This document shows positions 55,022-63,664 of a stretch of 64,000 nt of DNA, piece by piece (within the stretch, counting starts at the first letter, position 1; each line of letters begins with the position of its first letter). The translations under genes and the position numbers were made by a program. The DNA is from JAKAAZ01 sp963817855 (lineage in GTDB: Bacteria; Acidobacteriota; Terriglobia; Terriglobales; Acidobacteriaceae), in assembly GCA_963817855.1 (NCBI GenBank), contig CAWFQA010000001.1, positions 496,001 through 560,000 on the forward strand. The letters run 5' to 3'. The notes under the pieces were generated by a model, which was given only the letters and a program-made list of their open reading frames with translations, ran no database searches and was not told the origin of the DNA.

Positions 55022-55768
55022 CTAACCCATGTGCATGCCGCCGTTGACGTCGAGAACGTGGCCCGTAATATAACTGGCCTGATCGGAGGCGAGAAACACC
55101 ACCGCACTGGCCACATCCTCCGGCGTGCCCGCCCGATCCAGCGGAATCTGCGTCAACATGGCGCTGCGTTGCTGATCGTTCAGCACATCCGTCATCGGCG
55201 TCGAAATGTAGCCAGGCGCCACAGCATTTACGGTAATATTCCGCGACGCGAGCTCCCGCGCCAGCGACATGGTCAGGCCGATCAACCCCGCCTTGCTGGC
55301 GGCATAATTGGCCTGCCCGGCCTGTCCGGTCTCGCCCACCACGCTGCTGATATTGATGATTCGCCCCCAACGCGCCTTTAACATGCTGGAGGAAGCTGCT
55401 TGCGTCAGCAGAAATGCCCCCGTCAGATTGGTTTGAAGTACCGCATTCCAGTCCGCCAGCTTCATCCGCAGCATCAGGTTGTCGCGCGTGATGCCGCCAT
55501 TATTCACCAGAATTTCTAATTTTCCATACTCCGCCACCACCGCTTTGGTGACCGCTTTGACGGAGTCTTCGCTGGCCAGGTCCATTTCAAACGGCATGGC
55601 TTTTCCGCCCGCCGCCTCAATTTCCGCCGCAACCTCTGCCAGCTTCGCGGAGTTGCGCGCCGCCAGCGCCACCTGTGCTCCTGCCCTGGCAAGCGCCACA
55701 GCGCAGGCGCGACCGATACCCTGCGATGCGCCAGTGACCATGGCCACCCGGCCATCCAATGAAATCAT
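55022..55768 (-). CDS. fabG: 3-oxoacyl-ACP reductase
   Basis: 248 residues from the ATG at 55768, which has AGGAG 8 nt upstream; the longer frame to 55849 is not needed. An SDR-family enzyme that reduces 3-oxoacyl-ACP with NADPH. The nucleotide motif is VTGASQGIGRA, the catalytic Ser is in INISSVVG, the Tyr-Lys pair in YAASKAGLIGL and NNGGIT is the canonical NNAG variant. The usual length and the GYISTPMTDVL ending support FabG. It is far from fabF/acpP in this window, so it is expressed separately. Confidence 0.92.
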   Translation of the reverse strand: MISLDGRVAMVTGASQGIGRACAVALARAGAQVALAARNSAKLAEVAAEIEAAGGKAMPFEMDLASEDSVKAVTKAVVAEYGKLEILVNNGGITRDNLMLRMKLADWNAVLQTNLTGAFLLTQAASSSMLKARWGRIINISSVVGETGQAGQANYAASKAGLIGLTMSLARELASRNITVNAVAPGYISTPMTDVLNDQQRSAMLTQIPLDRAGTPEDVASAVVFLASDQASYITGHVLDVNGGMHMG

Positions 55769-55826
55769 GCAGTCAACTCCTATAGGACAATAGTTCCGTG
55801 GATGTGCGGCTGCAGCCTCGTCGTCT

Positions 55827-56210
55827 CTACCGTAGCTCGTACATTTCAAGCTCCCGCATCGGAAGATCCATCCGATTGTCTGTCATCAGCGTCAGGCCAT
55901 GTTCCAGGGCCGCCGCAGCGATCAGCATATCGTCTAGAGCCAACGTCCGGCCCTTTCGCGACCACTCCCATTTCAGTCTCCCAGCCCGCCGCGCAATCGA
56001 TGCCGTCACTGCATAACACTCCAGACCGTCGAGAAACATCTTAGTCCTGGCTTCCTCGGCTGGCCGCATTCCAGCATAAACTTCCGCCAGATTGATTGTG
56101 GTGGTCGCCAACGTGTGGCCTTGATGGATCGCCTTGGCCAGCAATTCTCGGCGGCCCTGCCGCTGCCGCAGCGCGTCGATCAAAATTGTCGTGTCGAGAA
56201 GCAAGGTCAT
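55827..56210 (-). CDS. PIN-domain ribonuclease toxin (VapC type)
   Basis: 127 residues. The acidic metal-binding residues of the PIN nuclease are in LLLDTTILIDAL, NLAEVYAGM, ALDDMLIAAAAL and MTDNRMDLP. VapC toxins cleave tRNA or rRNA when their antitoxin is lost. Its ATG overlaps the stop of the upstream antitoxin gene (ATGA-like 4-nt overlap), a typical TA operon with the antitoxin first. Confidence 0.88.
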   Translation of the reverse strand: MTLLLDTTILIDALRQRQGRRELLAKAIHQGHTLATTTINLAEVYAGMRPAEEARTKMFLDGLECYAVTASIARRAGRLKWEWSRKGRTLALDDMLIAAAALEHGLTLMTDNRMDLPMRELEMYELR

Positions 56211-56521
56211 TTTCCCTTGCCAGGACGCGTTTTACGTTGGCTGGCATGCCGCGCAATGGTAGCGGAGCATGTTTTCCCCTCTTGCCGCAAGCCGCGCACC
56301 CAGGCAGCCGAACCTTTTGCCAGCTCAGGATGATCTTCGTCGCTCCACGCAGGTTCTTCCGACTCCAGAAACTGCAGCAGCTTGCGCCGGCGAATCTCCG
56401 CACGCGCCGTCTCCACCAGAAACGCGCTGCGCTTTCCAGGTCCGACGATTTCATCGATTTCGCCGACAAGTTCCTGCGGTAGCAGGATGTGAGCGCGCCT
56501 GACGGATGTCATAGTTCGCAT
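56207..56521 (-). CDS. Antitoxin of VapBC-type pair
   Basis: About 104 residues. The N-terminus RRAHILLPQELVGEIDEIVGPGKRSAFLVETARAEIRRRKLLQFLE has the pattern of a ribbon-helix-helix DNA-binding domain, as in VapB antitoxins; the C-terminal part, rich in Glu and Lys, would bind the toxin. An ATG at 56512 is an alternative start. It precedes and overlaps the VapC gene. Confidence 0.72.
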   Translation of the reverse strand: MRTMTSVRRAHILLPQELVGEIDEIVGPGKRSAFLVETARAEIRRRKLLQFLESEEPAWSDEDHPELAKGSAAWVRGLRQEGKTCSATIARHASQRKTRPGKGK

Positions 56522-56717
56522 GATACAGCTTGCGTGTGCCTTCAATATGTATCAGGCAGAAGCCAAGATCGACACGAGCTCCTGGATTGGAGCATTTCTC
56601 GAGTCGCCATAAATTAAATTGCGTCATCCTAAGAGGAGCGAAGAATCTTTGCATTGGGTTTCTCCCGCAACACGCAAATGCAACAGCTTCGGCTCACCGG
56701 AACATCAGCCCAGAAAC

Positions 56718-57485
56718 TTACGCCATGGCCAGCACCGGCTCCAGTTGCCAGATGTACACTCGCTGCTCGCGCGCGAAGTGCAGCACCGGCGGAATGTCGG
56801 GCAGGCGAATCCCATGGGCCCGCGGCAAATCGTTTACTTCAATTTCGGCTTCCGCGGCTTCCAGCGGCCAAGGCGCGTGGTGGATGTTGCCTTGCAGCAG
56901 CCGTCCGGCACGGTCATGGGTGAACAGGCAATAGCGCTCGGTCAGGAAATATTCAATGGTGTCGCGTGCGCTTCGTCCGGCGGTCTGCGGCCCCATGCCG
57001 CGATATGTGGCCCGGAAATTCACCGGATTGTGGCTCAGCAGGCGAGAACTTTCATAATGCAGCCAGCCATTCGGCCGCTCCTCGACATGCATCTTCGCCC
57101 AGTAGTACGGCAGGTGAAACCACAACCGCGCCGCCATCACGGCTGCTGGATTCGCCGCGTCCAGCGAAAAGAAAAATACCCCGGGTTTGCCGGTACGCTC
57201 TTCGCGGACATATGTGCGCAGGTTCAGCTCCGCAAAGCGGCGAGCGCCGGGCACGCTGCCCAGGCCACGAAATCGGATCCGATCCATGGCGAAAGGCACA
57301 ATCCCCACCCAACCGGTTCCGGCAAATCCGTCGACCACCAATCCAGGGGGCAACAGTGGGGTAATTTCCTCCGCGGCAATCGGCCAATGCGCAAACAGCA
57401 GGCTATGCCACCGCTGGCTCATCACCCACGGCCGCTTAGGGATGGCCCACGGCCGGTCGGCGGAGATTGTCATCACGTCGCTCAT
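56718..57485 (-). CDS. DUF2071 (YqjF-like) family protein
   Basis: 255 residues. The N-terminus WAIPKRPWVMSQRWHSLLFAHWPIAAEEITPLLPPGLVVDGFAGTGWVGIVPF and RTYVREERTGKPGVFFFSLDAANPAAVMAARLWFHLPYY are the full YqjF/DUF2071 signature. Structures place the family in an acetoacetate-decarboxylase-like fold; the reaction is unknown. No operon partner is visible. Confidence 0.88.
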   Translation of the reverse strand: MSDVMTISADRPWAIPKRPWVMSQRWHSLLFAHWPIAAEEITPLLPPGLVVDGFAGTGWVGIVPFAMDRIRFRGLGSVPGARRFAELNLRTYVREERTGKPGVFFFSLDAANPAAVMAARLWFHLPYYWAKMHVEERPNGWLHYESSRLLSHNPVNFRATYRGMGPQTAGRSARDTIEYFLTERYCLFTHDRAGRLLQGNIHHAPWPLEAAEAEIEVNDLPRAHGIRLPDIPPVLHFAREQRVYIWQLEPVLAMA

Positions 57486-57689
57486 CGATTCTTTCCACTA
57501 TGCTACGCAAGTGGCTTGGCCGGCGTCCAAAAAGATAGCCGACCGCAGGCCTCCACCGCATCGTACCTGCTTTTCCGCTCCGGCAAACTCCAAAAGCGCC
57601 GGGTCGCCTCTTTTATGACACGCCAGGATTTGCCTGCGATACTCTGAAGGTCGACTTCCTTTGATTGAAACCGATTGGACTCAGAAAGC

Positions 57690-59278
57690 ATGCCTCCCGA
57701 ACATCCGCTCCCCACTTCTCCAGACGCTGACTCGACTGAGGTCTACGCCATCCACGGCGCGGATCCAGAGGTTTTGGCTTACGCCATGGCAAAGTATTCC
57801 CGTTCTGCGCTCTCCATGAAGCAGTCTCTGCGCGAATTGAATGCCCAGCGAGCCGAGCAATTCCTGAACACGTTCTATTTCCAGTATGGCCACCGCTCAA
57901 TCGCCGACTTGGCGCACATCGCCTTTGCTGTGGAGCGTTTGTCGCTGCTGGCGGCGATCGTGCTCGTCGATGAGCAGCGCTGGGACGGCCAGGAGCGCTC
58001 CACCCGCTATCAGGACTTCAAAAAAAGCGGCTGGTATCTGCCCGCATTCGGCTCCAACGCCGACGCGCGCCAACTCTATACAGAACAAATTGAAAAACTG
58101 TTCGCTAGCTATGACGAAATCTCCCGCGGTGCCATCGAATTGCTTCGCTCCCAGGTTGCCAAACCGGAAGAAATGAAACAGGAGGCCTACGACCGCACCC
58201 TGCGTGCCCGTGCCTTCGATGGCGCCCGCTACCTTTTGCCGCTGGCCGCGAACACTTCTCTGGGAGAGATTGTGAACGCGCGCACCCTGGAGACGCAGGT
58301 CTCCCGGCTGCTGTCGCAACCGCATGCGGAGGTGCGCCGGCTCGGAGAGAAACTACGCGAGGCCGCCGCCAATCCCTGCTGGAATGTGCAGCGCGCCGCG
58401 CTCGAAGACTTGCAGCGTGAGATTGCCGCCGTCGATCCAGCGCTGGGCGAACGCGCCGCCGCCTTGCTGCTGCGCGATGTCTCAGTCGCTCCCACGCTGG
58501 TCAAATATGCAGCTCCGGTGGAATACATCCAGAAATCGCGGATCGACCTGGAACAGGCGGCGCTGGATTTGATGAACTCCACTCCCATCCAGCCCTCACC
58601 ACTCGTCGATCTGGTCGAGCCGGACGGCATGACCCGACGTCAGAGCGCGAATCGATTGAGATTGAAATTGTCACCACCCTGCTCTACGGCGCCTGCCATT
58701 ATTCCTACCGTCAGATTCGCGATCACGTGTGTTCGCTCGACGCGACGCGCCGCGAGGAGTTGCTGCTGATGGGCACGCGCCATCGCGGCCGACACGATGA
58801 GCTGTCGCGCGCCTTCTCTTCCGGCTACCAGTTGCGCTTCGACATTCTCATGGATATCGGCGGCTTCCGCGACATGCATCGCCATCGCCGCTGCGTCCAG
58901 ACCCTGCAAGAATTCACCAATCTTCACGGCTACGACGTGCCTGAATTGATAGCTGGCTCCGACCTGCGCCAGCCCTATGAAGATGCGGTGCGCCAGGCCC
59001 ACTCCGCCTTCGACACCTTGTCGCGAGCCGCCATTCCAGAGGCGAAGGAAACCGCCCAATATGTTTTGCCGCTTGGAACCCGCTGCCGCTCGCTGTTCAA
59101 GATGGATTTCGCCGAGGCGCTCTACATTGCCGAGTTGCGCAGCGCGCCGCAGGGTCACATCTCCTACCGCCGCGTCGCCTGGGAGATGTATGAGGCCATC
59201 GCCAAACGCCATCCTGTGCTTGCGAAAAATTTCCGCATCACCGACGTCAACATACCGATCGACCCGCTGCAACGCTAA
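57690..59278 (+). pseudogene. Tandem-domain ThyX-like protein, frameshifted
   Basis: Two halves, each with homology to the flavin-dependent thymidylate synthase fold. The first (about residues 15-320) contains YQFGHRSIAD and QERSTRYQDFKKSGWYLP; the second contains LLYGACHYSYRQIRDHV and GFRDMHRHRRCVQTLQEF. The frame changes by one base near 58630 (after VDLVEPDGMTRR; continuing SERESIEIEIVTTLLY), so as read the gene stops early. The canonical ThyX motif RHRxxSxNExSxRY is not intact in either half, so it may be a paralogue without thymidylate synthesis. Confidence 0.8.
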
Positions 59279-59305
59279 GCTAGTTCCGAGTGGCGAATTC
59301 TTAAT

Positions 59306-60280
59306 ATGTGCACAGGATCGACAGGTCGGCTGGACGGTGTGAATCATCAACCGTCCAGATCGCGTTTGGGAATTACCCTGCTGTTTGGATTTTTAGTTTC
59401 TGTTCCTGCAACACTCTCTTCTCAGAAAAACCTGCCGTCGCGGAAGCTCGGTGGTGCGGGGCCGCCGCTCGGCTTGGTCCGGCATTATCGGGAAGGTGAA
59501 GTGCTGCATTACGGGATGCAAGGCTTAAACCAGGGACACCTGAACACGCTTCGTTATATGGTTCGCGCTGAAGGAGTGGTGAAGAAAAACCACTCTGGAA
59601 TTGTCGTGGAGGAATTTCGCTGGTCAGACCTGGACGTCAATAACAACGCCATTCCGCTCTCTCCGGCCAGTCAAAAGTTTCGCGAAGACCTTTCGCTCTC
59701 CCCGAAATACAAGCTTTCCGTGCCGGACCTCAGTAGAGTTCAGCCAATCCTGATAGGCCCAATTACAGATTTGCTGACGTTCTATGCAGACGCCCTACTC
59801 GCGATGAACGAGCCTACGCTCGTTCACGTAGGAGATCATGTTTATGTCAAGTATGGAACTCCGAACTCATGGGCCGATGGGAACTATTTCACGCTGGGCC
59901 AAGACTCGATTGACTTCGACATAACTCTCCAGTCAATCAACCATGCGGGTCACACCGCTACCCTTGTTGTCCGCCACGTTCCTCCTTCGCATCCGCAAGT
60001 CAAACTTCCTGCCGCATGGATGCAAACTCCAGTCTCCGATTCACCAAATAATTGGGTTCAGGTGGAGAAGATGCCCAGTGGAAAGTATGCTGCCGATATT
60101 GGCAAAGAAACATTTACCGACGAAATCAAAATATCGACGCTCACTGGCAAAATTGTCTCCGCGTCCATGGATAATCCTGTCCATGTATTGGAGCGAGTAT
60201 GTTCGAATTCCTCTCTCAATAATTGCAGCGGTCCGACTCGATTCCAGATCAGACGTCAAATCGCGCTGAATGAAGATTGA
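59306..60280 (+). CDS. Secreted protein of unknown function
   Basis: 324 residues with a signal peptide (RLGITLLFGFLVSVPATLSSQ). The mature part is mixed alpha/beta with LVRHYREGEVLHYGMQGLNQ, FDITLQSINHAGHTATLVVRHVPPSHPQVKLPAAWM and a C-terminal beta stretch EKMPSGKYAADIGKETFTDEIKISTLTGKIVSASMDNPVHVLERVC. I do not recognise the family. The DNA is AT-richer than its neighbours. A GTG at about 59339 is an alternative start. It follows the ThyX-like gene by 27 nt. Confidence 0.7.
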   Translation: MCTGSTGRLDGVNHQPSRSRLGITLLFGFLVSVPATLSSQKNLPSRKLGGAGPPLGLVRHYREGEVLHYGMQGLNQGHLNTLRYMVRAEGVVKKNHSGIVVEEFRWSDLDVNNNAIPLSPASQKFREDLSLSPKYKLSVPDLSRVQPILIGPITDLLTFYADALLAMNEPTLVHVGDHVYVKYGTPNSWADGNYFTLGQDSIDFDITLQSINHAGHTATLVVRHVPPSHPQVKLPAAWMQTPVSDSPNNWVQVEKMPSGKYAADIGKETFTDEIKISTLTGKIVSASMDNPVHVLERVCSNSSLNNCSGPTRFQIRRQIALNED

Positions 60281-60327
60281 TCGGGCCCTAGGAACGATTC
60301 TTTCCGAAATTACTGCTTAATCCGAAC

Positions 60328-60735
60328 TCACTTCTTCGGCAGGAAAATGATTTCGGCTCGATTCGCCGCAGGTTTCAGATCGTAGTCTGCCGTGACGAAG
60401 GTGCAGGGCACGTTTTCAGCGAGCTCGATTCCGAATGCGTCTGCATACGGTATTTTCAAATCCGCTTTTATTATGGCGGCTCGCACCGCACGCTCGTGCG
60501 TCACCGGGATCTTTTGCATCCCTACACTGGACAGGCGGGAAAGGATTCGGTCGAGCTCCTTACGGCCGTCGCGTCGATACAGAATCCCTGCCATCTCTCC
60601 CCAATGCAACGCGCAGACGATGACGGCGCAATCGCCTTCTACATAGCGGTTCAGGATCTCGCTCACCTTCAGGGACCCGGCCTCATCGTCGAGAAACCGC
60701 AGCAACGCGCTCGCGTCCAAGGCATACGTCACCAT
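60328..60735 (-). CDS. PIN-domain ribonuclease toxin (VapC type)
   Basis: 135 residues with the acidic PIN residues in YALDASALLRFLDDE, HWGEMAGIL, IPYADAFGIELAE and VTADYDLK. It overlaps the upstream AbrB-type antitoxin gene by 7 nt. A second, distinct toxin-antitoxin pair in this window; the toxin differs from that at 55827. Confidence 0.87.
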   Translation of the reverse strand: MVTYALDASALLRFLDDEAGSLKVSEILNRYVEGDCAVIVCALHWGEMAGILYRRDGRKELDRILSRLSSVGMQKIPVTHERAVRAAIIKADLKIPYADAFGIELAENVPCTFVTADYDLKPAANRAEIIFLPKK

Positions 60736-60974
60736 TTGGAACGTTTGTCCTCCTCACGCCGCTCCTTCAACAGCAGGTCGCTGCCGGATGGGCGACCGGA
60801 GGTGCTCCCGCGCAACTCATCGATAAACTGCCGGTTCAGCGGGCGCAGGATGATCTGATTCCGCTCTCGAAGCACGGCAAATCGCATACCGGGCTTGATC
60901 TGCAACGCGGTTCGCATTTTTGCTGGAATGACCAGCTGCCCTTTCGTACTGACAGTAACAGTAGATTCATCCAT
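60729..60974 (-). CDS. AbrB/MazE-type antitoxin
   Basis: 81 residues from the ATG at 60974. The swapped-hairpin motif STVTVSTKGQLVIPAKMRTALQIKPGMRFAVLRERNQIILRPL is typical of the AbrB/SpoVT DNA-binding fold. A basic tail (LLLKERREEDKRSKW) probably binds the toxin. An AT-rich patch immediately upstream is a plausible autoregulated promoter. A TTG at 60983 is an alternative start. Confidence 0.86.
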   Translation of the reverse strand: MDESTVTVSTKGQLVIPAKMRTALQIKPGMRFAVLRERNQIILRPLNRQFIDELRGSTSGRPSGSDLLLKERREEDKRSKW

Positions 60975-61049
60975 GTAAGCCAATATATATTAATAATGAC
61001 ATCTTATCAAGAATAAAAGTAAGACAAGATTCCGATGTAAGGCATCCAC

Positions 61050-61077
61050 GCAACCGTGCGCCATTGCGCATGGTTGC
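61050..61077. other. Near-perfect 12-bp hairpin
   Basis: GCAACCGTGCGC (61050-61061) and GCGCATGGTTGC (61066-61077) pair in 11 Watson-Crick and one G-T position with a CATT loop. It lies between the divergent antitoxin and DUF4188 genes. No T-run follows on either side, so a terminator is unlikely. Confidence 0.5.
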
Positions 61078-61205
61078 CGTCCGGCAGCACTGGAATTCCA
61101 CACGAGTCTCCGGACCTGACCGAATCGGGAGTGCCTGCAATGTTCGCGCATCGATCCGTGGCTGGGGATCATCGAAGGGGTCACAAGGAAGCGTGAGGTG
61201 AGCCG

Positions 61206-61712
61206 ATGCCCACAGCCGTGAATCGTCAGACCGTGGATTTAGCGAAATATCCGAACCTAGTTGTCATTTATCTGGGGATGCGCGTCAACCGCACCGCTGG
61301 ATTAAAAACGCTGTTCGGTTTTGGACCGAAGATTTCCGGCTCCGTCGCAGCTCAACCCAAAGGCTTGTTGTCCCATGAGAACTTTGTCATGTCGCTCTTC
61401 CCCATGCATCTTGGTATGCGGCAATACTGGACCGATATGGAGTCACTACTGTCGTGGTCGCGATCGGAGCCGCATCGCGTATGGTGGAAGAATTTTCTTC
61501 GCGATACGGGCGGCACAGGTTTCTGGCATGAGACGTACCTGATGCAGGGCGGCATGGAGGCGATCTATGATGACATTTCGCAGCCCATCGGATTTATGCG
61601 ATTTGCTCCGGTGAATCCAGCTCGCGGCTCTATGTTTGGTGCGTCCAGGCGCGCCGGCCAGGTCGCGGAACAAGAGCCGGTCGTGCGCGAGGAAGAATTG
61701 TATAAATCCTGA
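61206..61712 (+). CDS. DUF4188 / monooxygenase-like protein
   Basis: 168 residues. The stretch LVVIYLGMRVNRTAGLKTLFGFGPKI and the core MRQYWTDMESLLSWSRSEPHRVWWKNFLRDTGGTGFWHETYLMQGGMEAIYDDISQPIGFMRF match DUF4188, a dimeric alpha/beta barrel family related to small monooxygenases such as MhqP or MoxY. The substrate is unknown. GAGGTGA lies 5 nt before the ATG. Confidence 0.78.
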   Translation: MPTAVNRQTVDLAKYPNLVVIYLGMRVNRTAGLKTLFGFGPKISGSVAAQPKGLLSHENFVMSLFPMHLGMRQYWTDMESLLSWSRSEPHRVWWKNFLRDTGGTGFWHETYLMQGGMEAIYDDISQPIGFMRFAPVNPARGSMFGASRRAGQVAEQEPVVREEELYKS

Positions 61713-61775
61713 GCGCCACCGGTTACTTTGGTTCGGGAAAAGTATTCGCTATTGTTTCGCCTATTCCCGTTTTGG

Positions 61776-61784
61776 TGCTAAAAT
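61776..61784 (+). promoter_or_regulatory. Extended -10 promoter upstream of recA
   Basis: TGCTAAAAT (61776-61784) is an extended -10 about 100 nt before the recA ATG. The -35 (TTCGCC at 56-61 of the same line) is weak. No palindromic SOS box could be recognised. Confidence 0.45.
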
Positions 61785-61886
61785 CCCGCCAGTACCCAAA
61801 GTGGATTTCGATTGCACCTTCGATACAAATACCGGTCATAGCGTGTCGCGGACAAATCAATTCCAACTCATCCCTGGAGATTAGAA

Positions 61887-62972
61887 ATGGCAGACGATAA
61901 AGAACGCACACGTGCGATCGATCTGGCGCTCTCGCAGATTGAAAAACAATTTGGCAAGGGATCCATCATGCGCCTCGGCAGCAAAGAGGCGATCGTGCCG
62001 ATTTCTGTTATCTCCACCGGATCGATTTCGTTCGATGCTGCGCTGGGCGTCGGCGGAGTTCCGCGGGGCCGCGTGATTGAGATTTTCGGGCCGGAATCAT
62101 CCGGCAAAACTACCATCACCCTGCAGATCATCGCGGAAGCACAGAAGGCCGGCGGCATGGCGGCGTTTGTGGACGCGGAGCATGCGCTCGATCCTCAATA
62201 TGCGAAAAAGCTCGGCGTCGATGTTGACAATCTTCTGATCTCGCAGCCGGACTATGGTGAGCAGGCCCTCGAAATTACCGAGGCTCTGGTGCGTTCGGGC
62301 GCGATCGATGTGCTGGTCGTCGACTCGGTAGCTGCGCTGGTGCCGAAGGCAGAGCTCGACGGCGAGATGGGCGATTCGCATATGGGATTGCAGGCGCGGT
62401 TGATGTCTCAGGCGCTTCGCAAGCTGACGGGAACGGTTTCGAAGTCGCGTACCTCGCTGATCTTCATTAATCAAATCCGCGAAAAAATTGGTGTCATGTT
62501 CGGCAATCCGGAGACGACCACCGGCGGTCGCGCGTTGAAATTTTATTCTTCGGTGCGCGTCGATATTCGCCGCATCGCTGCGGTCAAAGAAGGCGACGTT
62601 GTCGTCGGTTCGCGGACCAGGGTGAAGATCGTCAAGAACAAGGTGGCCGCGCCATTCCGCGAAGCTGAATTCGACATTTTGTATGGCGAAGGTATTTCGC
62701 GCGAGGGCGATGTTCTCGATCTGGCGGTGCTGCACAACATCGTCGAGAAATCCGGAGCCTGGTACAGCTTCTCCGGCGAGCGCATTGGCCAGGGCCGGGA
62801 AAATGTCCGCCAATACCTGAAAGACAACAAGGACACGTTTGCGCGAATCGAGACGACCTTGCGTCAGAAACTGGGTATCGCCGCCAAGAGCGATGCGCCG
62901 GAGGTTCCGCCGATCCCGATGAACGGAGCCGCCGCCGCGCAGGAAGTTGTCAAGGCAGCTGGCAAGAAGTAG
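61887..62972 (+). CDS. recA: Recombinase RecA
   Basis: 361 residues. The Walker A loop GPESSGKTT, the conserved KQFGKGSIMRLG, NQIREKIGVMFGNPETTTGGRALKFY (DNA-binding loop 2) and VVGSRTRVKIVKNKVAAPFREAEFDILYGEG are intact, with a typical acidic C-terminal tail ending in KKAAGKK-like residues. RecA drives strand exchange in repair and SOS induction. It has its own extended -10 promoter and a terminator hairpin just after the stop codon. Confidence 0.97.
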   Translation: MADDKERTRAIDLALSQIEKQFGKGSIMRLGSKEAIVPISVISTGSISFDAALGVGGVPRGRVIEIFGPESSGKTTITLQIIAEAQKAGGMAAFVDAEHALDPQYAKKLGVDVDNLLISQPDYGEQALEITEALVRSGAIDVLVVDSVAALVPKAELDGEMGDSHMGLQARLMSQALRKLTGTVSKSRTSLIFINQIREKIGVMFGNPETTTGGRALKFYSSVRVDIRRIAAVKEGDVVVGSRTRVKIVKNKVAAPFREAEFDILYGEGISREGDVLDLAVLHNIVEKSGAWYSFSGERIGQGRENVRQYLKDNKDTFARIETTLRQKLGIAAKSDAPEVPPIPMNGAAAAQEVVKAAGKK

Positions 62973-62999
62973 AAGCTGGCTGCAGGACAGCCATTCATC

Positions 63000-63028
63000 A
63001 GGGCGTCCATCTCAATGATGGTCGCCCT
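63000..63028 (+). terminator. recA terminator
   Basis: AGGGCGTCCATC (63000-63011) pairs with GATGGTCGCCCT (63017-63028), 11 of 12 positions around a TCAAT loop, followed by a short T-rich run (TTGTT). It sits 28 nt after the recA stop codon. Confidence 0.6.
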
Positions 63029-63095
63029 TTGTTGGTGCCGTCGCGGCGGAGCTGCGTTGCTTGTTGCATGGCAGCCCCTTACAATCCAATGTGTT

Positions 63096-63599
63096 GTGAA
63101 TACTGTCCGCGCCATCTATCCCGGCACCTTCGATCCGCTGACCAACGGTCACCTTGACCTGATCGCGCGCGGCTCCAAAATTTTCGATCACCTGGTCGTA
63201 GCCATCCTGAATAACTCTGAAAAACAGCCGCTCTTTTCTGTGCAGGAGCGGGTGGAGATGATCCAGGAAACTACGCGGGAGTTCGACAATGTTTCCGTCA
63301 GCCAGTTCGACGGTTTATTGGTCGACTTTGCGCGTCTGCAGCATGCCCAGGCCTTGCTGCGCGGCATCCGGGCCATCAGCGACTACGAGTACGAACTGCA
63401 AATGGCGCTGATGAATCGGCGCCTCGCGCCGGAGCTCGAAACAGTATTCCTGATGCCTGCGGAACAATATTCCTACGTCAGCTCGCGCCTGATTCGCGGG
63501 GTGTTCCGGCTGGGCGGATCGGTCGAGGGATTGGTGCCGCCGACCGTAATCGAACGCCTGCAGGCTCGCGCTTCCCGGGATCGCGGGCAAGAAGGCTAG
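63096..63599 (+). CDS. coaD: Phosphopantetheine adenylyltransferase
   Basis: 167 residues from the GTG at 63096; the longer frame from 63015 would add an unlikely N-terminus. The nucleotidyl-transfer motif AIYPGTFDPLTNGHLDLI and the C-terminal SYVSSRLIRGVFRLGGSVEGLVPP match CoaD, which adds the adenylyl group in the penultimate step of coenzyme A synthesis. It follows recA after a terminator. Confidence 0.95.
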   Translation: MNTVRAIYPGTFDPLTNGHLDLIARGSKIFDHLVVAILNNSEKQPLFSVQERVEMIQETTREFDNVSVSQFDGLLVDFARLQHAQALLRGIRAISDYEYELQMALMNRRLAPELETVFLMPAEQYSYVSSRLIRGVFRLGGSVEGLVPPTVIERLQARASRDRGQEG

Positions 63600-63664
63600 G
63601 CTCTTCACCGCTTTCCTGGATCCCACTTGGCCTGAGCCGTCAACTCTGCGAAACTAGAAGTACT

